Assembly (NCBI RefSeq): GCF_001612635.1
Contig: NZ_BDAV01000011.1
Span: 310,001-374,000 of the forward strand
Length of the DNA stretch: 64,000 bases
Direction of reading: 5' to 3'
Origin: Nocardia africana NBRC 100379
GTDB lineage: Bacteria; Actinomycetota; Actinomycetes; Mycobacteriales; Mycobacteriaceae
Positions 24,742 through 31,574 of the stretch are shown here, piece after piece. The position numbers were made by a program, and so were the translations under genes. Position 1 is the stretch's first letter. Every line of letters starts with the position of its first letter. The notes under the pieces were generated by a model. It worked only from the letters and a program-made list of their open reading frames with translations, did not search any database and had not been told where the DNA came from.

Positions 24742-25158
24742 TCAGAAGGGGCCGTTCGGAGTCTCGCCGCCGTTGGGACCATCTGTGTCACCGAACAGGT
24801 CGCTACCTCGGTGACCGTCCCAACCGCCGTCGCCGATGTTCCTCGGGTTGTCCCCGTAGGTGCTGTCGTCGCCGAGGATTCCCGAGCCCGGCGACTGCCC
24901 GTCATCCGGGTCATGGTGACGGTGATGGTGATGGTGGGGCTGGTTGGCCAGCATCGACAATGCCACCCATTGCCCGGTGCTCCAGGTGCCGGCGCGGTCG
25001 GTGCTGCGGTTGTCGCCGTTATGGGCGTTCCACACGGTGTGATCCAAGGGGGCGTAACCGCGCAGTTCGCGCAGACGCCGCGATTCGGATCGGACGATCA
25101 TGACCGCGAGGAGCGCGACGAGAGCGACAACGATGACGATCACGATCGCTGTTTCCAT
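24742..25158 (-). CDS. Membrane-anchored histidine/aspartate-rich hypothetical protein
   Basis: The protein has 138 residues from the ATG at 25158; longer upstream frames are low-complexity. A single N-terminal membrane helix (METAIVIVIVVALVALLAVMIV) is followed by a polar part containing ALDH-unrelated LREL and TWSTGQWVALSMLANQ. A histidine cluster, PHHHHHRHHDPDD, and an acidic, glycine-rich tail follow. The cluster could bind divalent metals, which fits the metal-transport neighbourhood, but this is inference. It is convergent with the SRPBCC operon. I recognise no family. Confidence 0.55.
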   Translation of the reverse strand: METAIVIVIVVALVALLAVMIVRSESRRLRELRGYAPLDHTVWNAHNGDNRSTDRAGTWSTGQWVALSMLANQPHHHHHRHHDPDDGQSPGSGILGDDSTYGDNPRNIGDGGWDGHRGSDLFGDTDGPNGGETPNGPF

Positions 25159-25342
25159 GCCATGAGGATGGTCGCTTCGGCGCGGTTGGGCAATGCACGC
25201 GCCGTACAACGTGGCGGCCCGTTGACGGGAATCCACGGCCGCGGGCAGAAACCTTTGCGCAATCCTTATCGCCGCCGGTGACGAGGCTTGCTTGGATGGT
25301 GGCGGAGGTGGCCGCGAAAGCGGCGTTCGCTGACCGGTTGGC

Positions 25343-25594
25343 ATGTGCTGTCCGAGCGTGGAAGGCCCGGTGGTGAGGATGGCGCGGTATCTCGCGGAGG
25401 GGTTCGGTGCCCGGTGGGCTGTGCCGGTCGTGTCGGCGCCGGAGCATGTTCCGGCGTACACGCCGATGCAGGTGTGGATCGGAACCGCGGTGGTCCTGGT
25501 GATAGTGGTGGCGACGCTCGCGGCGATCGGCTGGATGATTCTGCGTGGTCGGGTCGCTCAGCATTCCCGGCACCGCGCGCACAGGCGTTCGTGA
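25343..25594 (+). CDS. Hypothetical single-span membrane protein
   Basis: The protein has 83 residues. A start at 25343 or an internal GTG/ATG near 25376 would both be possible. One strong membrane helix is present (MQVWIGTAVVLVIVVATLAAIGWMILRG), then a short basic, histidine-containing tail. It is divergent from the His-rich membrane protein and ends just before a strong bidirectional hairpin at 25633-25671, which supports a real transcription unit. No family is recognised. Confidence 0.45.
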   Translation: MCCPSVEGPVVRMARYLAEGFGARWAVPVVSAPEHVPAYTPMQVWIGTAVVLVIVVATLAAIGWMILRGRVAQHSRHRAHRRS

Positions 25595-25632
25595 CGCCAG
25601 GGTTCAGCATTCGTCCGGGCGAGTCGATGGTG

Positions 25633-25671
25633 GCCGGGGTGGTGAGCGTGGAAAACGCTCACCACCCCGGC
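25633..25671. terminator. Strong bidirectional hairpin terminator
   Basis: Seventeen perfectly paired bases (25633-25649 with 25655-25671) enclose the five-base loop GGAAA. It lies between the convergent small membrane protein gene and the Nramp gene ending at 25679. There is no long T-run, typical of actinobacterial hairpin terminators. Confidence 0.7.
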
Positions 25672-25678
25672 TGGTCGA

Positions 25679-27421
25679 TCAGCCCGTAATTTGCTGGACG
25701 ATCTTGACCCCGACGAGGGCCACAGCGATGAGCAGGTAGCCCCGCAGTGCGATCATCCCGGCGGTGCGCAGCGGTGAGAACGCCGGTCGCGGAAGGGTAT
25801 CGAGGGCGGGGGTGCGCCAGGTGTCGCGGTCGTTGTCGCGGATCTGTTTGCGTTCGGCGCGGCTGAGGGGAGTGTCGTCGAGTTCTTCGATCTGGTCGGG
25901 GTCCAGACCGCCGAGTTCGGCGGCGGTGCGTTCGGCGGCGGCGCGATCGGTCCGGCGTTTGCCGAGCGCGATCGCGATGCCTCCGAGCACACCGACGAGC
26001 GCGCCGACGCCGAAGCCGATTTCCAAAGTAACGGTGGAGATGTCGGGGAAGAACGTCGCCGCGGTGAGGGCCAGCGACAGCAACACCAACGACCAGACGA
26101 TGACGGCGGCGACAATATTCTGGCGGGTGGTGTTGACCCACGGGCCGAGGATCGCCTTGTCGTTGCACAGCAACACCAGGAACACGGTGGCCGACGGCAG
26201 CAGCACACCCGCCAATGCCTGTACGCCCTGGGTCAGGAGCCCCAGTACGTGGTCGGGGCTGAACGACACCGCCGCGGCAATTCCCAGCAGGAGCGCGTAG
26301 CCGGCGTAGAACAGGGGAGCTTGGCTGATCTTCCAGTGCAGCGAGTGCCGCTTGCCCAGGGTGTCGCCGAGAGCGTAAGTGGTGGCCAGGCCGACGGCGT
26401 TGGCGCCGACCAGCGAGGCGTCGAGCAGCAGGATCGCGAACAGGGCACCGGCGGCCTGACCGACATGGTCGTGCAGGCCCTGGGCGACCGCGCCGGCGTC
26501 GGTGAAGGCGCCGACCGCTTCGGGAGCGAGGCCGAACGCCGCTGCGGCCATGATCGCGATGGCTCCGGACATGACGACGACGATGCCGACCCACAGGTCG
26601 ATGCGTTCGTAGCGGATCCAGCGCGGGGTGATGCGCTTGTCGACGATGTTGGACTGCTGGAAGAACAGTTGCCAGGGGGCGACGGTGGTGCCGACGATGG
26701 CCACGATCAACAGCAGCAGCGTGGAGTTGAGCCCGCCGGGGAACGACGGAACGATACCGGCGGCGGTGGTCGACACGCTCGGGTGCACCATGAATGCCAG
26801 AGGGAACATCACGATGTTGATCGCGATGAGCGCGAACAGGAACCGTTCCCAGCGCCGGAACGATCCACCCGCGACCACGGCGAACAGCAGCACAGCCGCC
26901 AGTGGCACCGAGACCGCACGTGGTATGCCGAAGTACTTCAAAGCCAGTGTGACGCCGATGAATTCGGTGACGATGGTCAAGGCGTTCACGATGAACAGGT
27001 CACCCACGCTGAAGGCGCCCCAGAACTTGCCGAATCGGGAGAAGATGAGGCGGGCGTGGCCGACGCCGGCGACCGCGCCGAGGCGGACGACCATCTCCTG
27101 ATTGACGTACAGGACCGGGATCAGCAGGGCCAGCGTCCATACCAGTGCCATGCCGTAGTTCTGCCCGGCTTGGGCGTAGGTGGCCACGCCGCCGGCGTCG
27201 TTGTCGCCGACCATGACGATCAGGCCGGGCCCGAGGATGGCCAGCAACATCTTGAAGCGTTGTCCGCGGGTGCGTCCTTCGGCGGTGTCGTGCTGGCCGA
27301 TCCGGCCGAGGGCGCCGACGATGTCACCGACATGCGCGCTGTCGGCCACCGCGGTGCCGGCCGCCGGGCCGGTGGAGACAGTAGTGGTGCGGCGGGCCGA
27401 GCCGCCGGGGAAGAAGGCCAT
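25679..27421 (-). CDS. Nramp-related divalent metal (probably magnesium) transporter, copy 1
   Basis: The protein has 580 residues from the ATG at 27421; the frame extends upstream only into low-complexity sequence. About eleven membrane helices are followed by a charged C-terminal region with one last helix. Helix 1 reads ILGPGLIVMVGDNDAGGVATYAQAGQNYG, where canonical Nramp proteins have DPGN. Helix 6 reads VGTTVAPWQLFFQQSNIVDKR in place of the MPH-type motif. Such changes mark divergent Nramp-related proteins, some of which carry magnesium. A magnesium-sensing M-box riboswitch lies upstream at 28020-28185 on the same strand, with two small ORFs between, strongly suggesting Mg2+ import. A paralogue is at 29877. 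Confidence 0.87.
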   Translation of the reverse strand: MAFFPGGSARRTTTVSTGPAAGTAVADSAHVGDIVGALGRIGQHDTAEGRTRGQRFKMLLAILGPGLIVMVGDNDAGGVATYAQAGQNYGMALVWTLALLIPVLYVNQEMVVRLGAVAGVGHARLIFSRFGKFWGAFSVGDLFIVNALTIVTEFIGVTLALKYFGIPRAVSVPLAAVLLFAVVAGGSFRRWERFLFALIAINIVMFPLAFMVHPSVSTTAAGIVPSFPGGLNSTLLLLIVAIVGTTVAPWQLFFQQSNIVDKRITPRWIRYERIDLWVGIVVVMSGAIAIMAAAAFGLAPEAVGAFTDAGAVAQGLHDHVGQAAGALFAILLLDASLVGANAVGLATTYALGDTLGKRHSLHWKISQAPLFYAGYALLLGIAAAVSFSPDHVLGLLTQGVQALAGVLLPSATVFLVLLCNDKAILGPWVNTTRQNIVAAVIVWSLVLLSLALTAATFFPDISTVTLEIGFGVGALVGVLGGIAIALGKRRTDRAAAERTAAELGGLDPDQIEELDDTPLSRAERKQIRDNDRDTWRTPALDTLPRPAFSPLRTAGMIALRGYLLIAVALVGVKIVQQITG

Positions 27422-27573
27422 CGCCGTTCCTCGTTTCGAAATCGTGGACGCAAGACGCTGTCGAGCGCAGGTGGTTGGAACGAATCGGTGAGCGGGCGCA
27501 GCAGCGATAGGTCGCCGGTGCGCCCGGCTGATACCTTGCGGCGGAACGGGTTTCGTATTCCGCCGACTTTCTG

Positions 27574-27723
27574 CTACCGGTGGTGGGAGTGCGCGCCCAG
27601 GGATGCGGTGACCACGGCGGGAGGCATGTGGGCGAGACGAAGGTTGTGCCGCTCCTCGGGGGTGAGGTGGTAGCGGGCACGGACCCGGCGGGCGGAATCG
27701 GTGAGGAAAGCGGTGAAGCTCAT
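27574..27723 (-). CDS. Small basic protein between the M-box and the Nramp gene
   Basis: The protein has 49 residues from the ATG at 27723, preceded by AAGGAGACAGTC, a near-ideal Shine-Dalgarno. It begins MSFTAFLTDSARRVRARYH and ends with histidines (GAHSHHR). It contains HLTPEERHNLRLAHMPPAVV. It lies on the transcript that starts at the M-box and continues into the Nramp gene, so it is probably magnesium-controlled. In Mycobacterium tuberculosis an M-box likewise precedes a small-protein gene (Rv1535); I cannot say whether the two are homologous. Confidence 0.6.
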   Translation of the reverse strand: MSFTAFLTDSARRVRARYHLTPEERHNLRLAHMPPAVVTASLGAHSHHR

Positions 27724-27841
27724 GACTGTCTCCTTGCAGATGAGAGCCGGCGAGCCACAGCGGTATCGGCACACAGCAGCCACGCACAGGCCGCTCGGGC
27801 ACGGCAGATCGCCGTGCCCGATGCGATCGGGTGCGGTGGAC

Positions 27842-27925
27842 TCAGGCGACGACGGCGCCGCAGCAAGCTGGGAACGAAACGGCGGTTCGAACCGAACTCG
27901 GATACGGACTATCTCCGGATGGCAT
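27842..27925 (-). CDS. Short leader ORF after M-box 1
   Basis: The peptide has 27 residues from the ATG at 27925, with AAGGAGGTGA at 27934-27943, a full anti-Shine-Dalgarno match. It begins MPSGDSPYPSS and ends CCGAVVA. The leader after the second M-box (29308-29388) starts MAPGDSLYPSP behind the same ribosome binding site; the remaining residues differ. Conservation of an acidic-proline start directly downstream of a magnesium riboswitch suggests a regulatory leader peptide, as in enterobacterial mgtL, mgtP and corL, rather than a functional protein. Confidence 0.6.
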   Translation of the reverse strand: MPSGDSPYPSSVRTAVSFPACCGAVVA

Positions 27926-28019
27926 CTCGTCCCTCACCTCCTTGCTGCCAGGACGCACGCGCACGTCACAACTTCTGAAAAACAGCCGGGGTTGCATCGT
28001 CGCGAGAGCGACCGATGGG

Positions 28020-28185
28020 CACCCCTCTCGTCAGAGCTTCGGCACTGTACGACGTATCCCCTTGCGGGAGAAGCCACTTCGGATCATCCCTTAATCCGGG
28101 AAGATCTGTCCTAACCCTGGGCGTCTCTCGACGTCGTCGGATCAGTGGCCTGTGTTCGTACAGGAGCCTCGCCTAGCGAGGTGCT
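28020..28185 (-). promoter_or_regulatory. M-box (ykoK) magnesium riboswitch 1
   Basis: On the minus strand the segment opens with AGCACCTCGCTAGGCGAGG and GGCTCCTGTACG, continues with ACTGATCCGACGACGTC and AGAGACGCCCAGGGTTAGG, and closes with ACAGTGCCGAAGCTCTGACG. These are the conserved blocks of the M-box aptamer in the usual order. The class senses Mg2+ and shuts off downstream expression when Mg2+ is plentiful. Downstream on the same strand lie a leader ORF, a small protein gene and Nramp copy 1. The segment is identical to 29474-29639 over all 166 bases. I see no obvious intrinsic terminator, so the expression platform may use Rho or translation. Confidence 0.88.
28020..28185. repeat. 166-bp perfect direct repeat, copy A
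   Basis: It is identical to 29474-29639 base for base, while the flanks differ at once on both sides. It coincides with M-box riboswitch 1. The identity is greater than aptamer function alone would require. Confidence 0.95.
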
Positions 28186-28194
28186 GACCGAGCA

Positions 28195-28223
28195 ATTGTG
28201 CATTGCCGGGGACCACCTGTCAA
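28195..28223 (-). promoter_or_regulatory. Promoter for M-box 1 transcript
   Basis: On the minus strand a consensus -35 TTGACA (28218-28223) is separated by 17 bases from CACAAT (28195-28200). Transcription would start about seven bases on, at the 5' edge of the riboswitch. Confidence 0.65.
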
Positions 28224-28348
28224 ACGGGGTGATGCACGCCATATCGTGGGTCGAAAGTTGCTGCCGCAGAGGGGGTTCGCAACGCGGGATGTCTTTTCCC
28301 GCGCCGTTCGAGTCTGTTCCGCTGCCGGGCATGCGGTTCGTGCCGATG

Positions 28349-29101
28349 TCAATTGCCCGCCGCAGCAGCGGAGTTCTGCTCCGGCCCCGGTTTGGGAGTG
28401 GTCTGCAGCTGGAAGAATTGGATCGCCGAGGCGATACCCACCGGCACTCCCAGCAGCACCGTGCCGGCGGCGGCGCCCAGGGCGACCCCGGCCGCCGCAC
28501 CGGCGATGCAGCTGCCGACCCATCCGGGCACGAAGATAGGGGTCATCAGTGCGGCGCCGACGACGGCGCCGGCGACGCAGCCGCCCGCGCCACCGACAAT
28601 TGTCCCGATCAGCGCTCCAGCCCCGGTCGCCAACCCGAACTGATTGGCCGCGCGTGACACGTTGTTGTCGAAATCCGACTGCGCGTCGACGTGCTCGAGC
28701 AATCCTGGCGGCAGTGCCGCAGGCATGGCCAGCGGGGTGCCGGCGGCCGGGGTGGTGTTCGGAGTAAGCGTCGCAGTGTTGCCGTTTACCTCCGCGGCGA
28801 TCGGGAACTGCTTGCCATCGAATTGATAGGCCAGGGGGAGGCCCGCGACGATGGTGCCCTGCGAGTCGAGCACCTGGAGCTCGCCGTCGCGGGTGGTCAG
28901 CGAACCGAGATCGGTTGTGACGGAAACCGATTCACCGACCCGTTTCGCGGTCCAGTGAATCGCGGTCTGCGGAGTGCCGCCCTGCGAGAGAGGCGGCGTA
29001 ACCGGCTGAGGCGGTGCGGCCGCCGAGTCGGGCATGTTCACGCAAATCACGCCGGAGATCAGCATGGCGGCCAGGCTGTAGGTGGTGGTCTTCCTCATCA
29101 T
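28349..29101 (-). CDS. M-box-controlled secreted protein with glycine-zipper region
   Basis: The protein has 250 residues from the ATG at 29101 with AAGGAATCA upstream. The N-terminal signal sequence ends near SAAAPPQ. A proline-rich linker and a predicted beta-rich part of about 80 residues follow (HWTAKRVGESVSVTTDLGSL, YQFDGKQFPIAAEVNG). Then comes a long glycine/alanine-rich hydrophobic stretch (GLATGAGALIGTIVGGAGGCVAGAVVGAAL and GAAAGVALGAAAGTVLLGVPVG), reminiscent of glycine-zipper membrane-inserting domains. It lies downstream of M-box 2 and its leader ORF, so it is probably made under magnesium limitation. No family is named with confidence; an envelope channel or Mg-stress protein is a guess. 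Confidence 0.72.
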   Translation of the reverse strand: MMRKTTTYSLAAMLISGVICVNMPDSAAAPPQPVTPPLSQGGTPQTAIHWTAKRVGESVSVTTDLGSLTTRDGELQVLDSQGTIVAGLPLAYQFDGKQFPIAAEVNGNTATLTPNTTPAAGTPLAMPAALPPGLLEHVDAQSDFDNNVSRAANQFGLATGAGALIGTIVGGAGGCVAGAVVGAALMTPIFVPGWVGSCIAGAAAGVALGAAAGTVLLGVPVGIASAIQFFQLQTTPKPGPEQNSAAAAGN

Positions 29102-29307
29102 TGATTCCTTCGCAAACGGACGGTACGAAATTGGTTTTCGATATTGCGGGCAGCGCAAATCGGCACGACCGGAGTTTTTCGGCGGCCATGCCTGAAGTTG
29201 ATGAATTCGGCGAATGTCGTCGGAGCGTCGAACGCATTTCCCGAAGGCGATCGATGACAGCACGAATTAGCTGTCCGACGTCTCTGTGGGCACAGCCGAA
29301 GGAAATG

Positions 29308-29388
29308 TCAGATTCGTGTGATGTGAATCGAACCGCGAAGGTGCGCGAACGACAGGGGGCTCGGATACAGACTATCGCCAGGGGCCAT
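29308..29388 (-). CDS. Short leader ORF after M-box 2
   Basis: The peptide has 26 residues from the ATG at 29388 behind the same AAGGAGGTGAGGACGA context as the first leader. It begins MAPGDSLYPSP and ends GSIHITRI. It shares the start M-x-x-GDS-x-YPS with the leader at 27842-27925, whereas the rest has diverged. It lies between M-box 2 and the secreted-protein gene. The conserved acidic and proline residues at the start suggest ribosome-sensing of Mg2+ during early elongation. Confidence 0.6.
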   Translation of the reverse strand: MAPGDSLYPSPLSFAHLRGSIHITRI

Positions 29389-29473
29389 GGTCGTCCTCAC
29401 CTCCTTGCGGCCGGGGCGCACGGGAGCGCCGTCATCTGTGCACGAAGGGAGACTGCCGCTAATCGCGGGATCA

Positions 29474-29639
29474 CACCCCTCTCGTCAGAGCTTCGGCACT
29501 GTACGACGTATCCCCTTGCGGGAGAAGCCACTTCGGATCATCCCTTAATCCGGGAAGATCTGTCCTAACCCTGGGCGTCTCTCGACGTCGTCGGATCAGT
29601 GGCCTGTGTTCGTACAGGAGCCTCGCCTAGCGAGGTGCT
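29474..29639 (-). promoter_or_regulatory. M-box (ykoK) magnesium riboswitch 2
   Basis: It has the same M-box blocks as riboswitch 1 and is identical over 166 bases. It is followed on the same strand by a leader ORF and the secreted glycine-zipper protein gene, and preceded by a TTGACG -35 element. The pair would give coordinate magnesium control of the secreted protein and of Nramp copy 1. Confidence 0.88.
29474..29639. repeat. 166-bp perfect direct repeat, copy B
   Basis: Identical to 28020-28185, in the same orientation, offset by 1454 bp. It coincides with M-box riboswitch 2. Confidence 0.95.
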
Positions 29640-29652
29640 TTCTACGCCGCAC

Positions 29653-29681
29653 AGCTTGACACCGATTACGGCGGACGTCAA
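29653..29681 (-). promoter_or_regulatory. Probable promoter for M-box 2 transcript
   Basis: On the minus strand TTGACG (29676-29681) is followed after 17 bases by CAAGCT (29653-29658), a weak -10. The geometry is like the better promoter in front of M-box 1. Confidence 0.4.
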
Positions 29682-29876
29682 ATTCGAATGATGTGAGCAC
29701 TGGTGCCGGCATGTAAGAGAATCGCGGGTGAGGACAGTGTCACGTTCTCACCTCGGTGAATTTCGCGAGACGGCCGATTTTCGCGCGCATGAAGTCGCGG
29801 ACGATCGGGTGCGCGCGCCGCGCGGCGGACGCCGCGGATCGCTGATGATCATGACCACTGAGGAATGCGAAGTTGG

Positions 29877-31574
29877 TCAAGCTCCGCCGAGTTGGATCGC
29901 TTTGATCAGCAGCAGGACGGCGCCGACGATGAGGTATGCGCGTAAGGCGAGCATGCCGAGTTTGGTGCCCGCCGACCAGGTGACGGGTTCGAGGAGCGTC
30001 AGGGGCGGCATGCGCCAGTGATCGCGGTCGGCGTGGTCGGCCACGGGCGCCGGAGCCGGGGCGGGTTTGCCGCGTTGCATCCACTTCAGCGTTGCCACCG
30101 CGACGATCGCGAGGACGGCCAGGGCGACGGTGAGCCATCCGGCGGTGGCCACGACGTCGATGTCCGGGAAGAGGGTGGTGGCCATGAGGATGCCGGACAG
30201 GAGGAGCAGGACGGCGACGATGATTCCGGCGACGATGTTGAGCCAGGTCCGGTTGACCCAGGGGCCCAGGACTTGCGGGTCGTTGCAGAGCAGGAGCAGG
30301 AACACGCTGGCGCTGGGCAGCAGCAGACCGGCCAGTGCTTGGACCGCGGTGGTGATGAGCCCGAGTGGTGCGCCGGGGATCAGCACGATGGCCGCGGCGA
30401 GGGCGACCATGGCGATGTAGGAGAGGTAGAACTGTTTGGCGTCGCGGAAGCCGCGGTGCAGGGAGTGTTTGATGCCGAATACGTCGCCGAAGGCGTAGCT
30501 GGTGGCGAGGGTTACCGCGGCGGCGCCGATGATGGAGGCGTCGAGGAGCACGATCGCGAAGATCGGTCCTAGGGCTCGGTTCACGTCGCCGAGCAAGTGC
30601 GCGATTTCACCGGCGTCGGTGAATTGCCCGGTGGTTCCCGTGGTGCGGGCGGCGAAGTCGGCGGTCATCATGAGTGCCGCGGCGCCGATGACGACGACGA
30701 AGGCGCCGAGTGTGGTGTCGGCGCGCTCGTAGCCGATGAATCGTGGGGTGATGCGTTTGTCGACGATGTTGGATTGCTGGAAGAACAACTGCCAGGGCGC
30801 CACGGTGGTGCCGACGATGGCGATGATCAGCAGCACCGCGTCGGAGGTGATGCCGCCGCGCACACCCGGGATGACGAAATCCCTTGCCGCGCGCCCCCAT
30901 TCGGGATGTGAGAGCAGCAGCATCGGAATCTGCAACAGGGTGATGGCGATGAAGACGAACATCGCTCGTTCCCAGCGGCGGAAGCTGCCGCTGGCCATGA
31001 TCGCCACCAGCGCGATCGCGGCGGTCGGCACGACGATGTATTTGGAGATGCCGATGTAGTCCGCGGCGAGGGTGACGCCGATGAATTCGGTGACGATGGT
31101 CAGGAAGTTGAGAACGAACAGGTCGCCGACGGAGAACCAGCCCCAGCCGCGGCCGAAGCGCTCGTTGATCAACCGGGCGTGCCCGACGCCGGTGACCGCG
31201 CCGAGGCGGACCACCATCTCCTGGTTCACGATCAGTACCGGGATCAGCAGCAACAACACCCAGAGCAGGCTGTAGCCGTAGTTCTGCCCGGCCTGGGCGT
31301 AGGTCGCCACGCCGCCGGCGTCGTTGTCGCCGACCATCACGATCAGCCCCGGCCCGACAATGGCCAGGAGGGTCAGTGCGCGGGTGCGGAAGGTGCGGGG
31401 GTGGTCGGTGTCGGTGAGCCGGATACGACCGAGTGCGCCCTCGATATCGCCGAGGTGCGCCGAGTCCAACACCGCCGAGCGCGGCCGCGCCGGCGGTGTG
31501 CTCGGATGCGGCGCCGGGCGAGGCGGCGTCGTGGGTTGTGCTGGGGCGGAATCGGTTTCGTGCGGATTGGTCAT
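29877..31574 (-). CDS. Nramp-related divalent metal (probably magnesium) transporter, copy 2
   Basis: The protein has 565 residues from the ATG at 31574, whose first bases overlap the stop of the MgtE_N-CBS gene (ATGA). A proline-rich N-terminus of about 35 residues precedes the membrane part. Helix 1 again reads AIVGPGLIVMVGDNDAGG (GDNDAGG at about 82-88) and helix 6 VGTTVAPWQLFFQQSNIVDKR. It is very similar to copy 1 throughout, including SVGDLF, SGSFRRWERAMF and the C-terminal WRMPPLTLLEP region. Translational coupling to a cytoplasmic MgtE_N-CBS protein implies regulation of transport by that partner. No M-box precedes this operon. Confidence 0.88.
   Translation of the reverse strand: MTNPHETDSAPAQPTTPPRPAPHPSTPPARPRSAVLDSAHLGDIEGALGRIRLTDTDHPRTFRTRALTLLAIVGPGLIVMVGDNDAGGVATYAQAGQNYGYSLLWVLLLLIPVLIVNQEMVVRLGAVTGVGHARLINERFGRGWGWFSVGDLFVLNFLTIVTEFIGVTLAADYIGISKYIVVPTAAIALVAIMASGSFRRWERAMFVFIAITLLQIPMLLLSHPEWGRAARDFVIPGVRGGITSDAVLLIIAIVGTTVAPWQLFFQQSNIVDKRITPRFIGYERADTTLGAFVVVIGAAALMMTADFAARTTGTTGQFTDAGEIAHLLGDVNRALGPIFAIVLLDASIIGAAAVTLATSYAFGDVFGIKHSLHRGFRDAKQFYLSYIAMVALAAAIVLIPGAPLGLITTAVQALAGLLLPSASVFLLLLCNDPQVLGPWVNRTWLNIVAGIIVAVLLLLSGILMATTLFPDIDVVATAGWLTVALAVLAIVAVATLKWMQRGKPAPAPAPVADHADRDHWRMPPLTLLEPVTWSAGTKLGMLALRAYLIVGAVLLLIKAIQLGGA

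Noticed and set aside
27701..29568. Two plus-strand open frames ending in the same 28-residue peptide, looking like a duplicated protein
   Set aside because: The shared part is the antisense of the two identical M-box riboswitches; neither frame has a ribosome binding site or family similarity.
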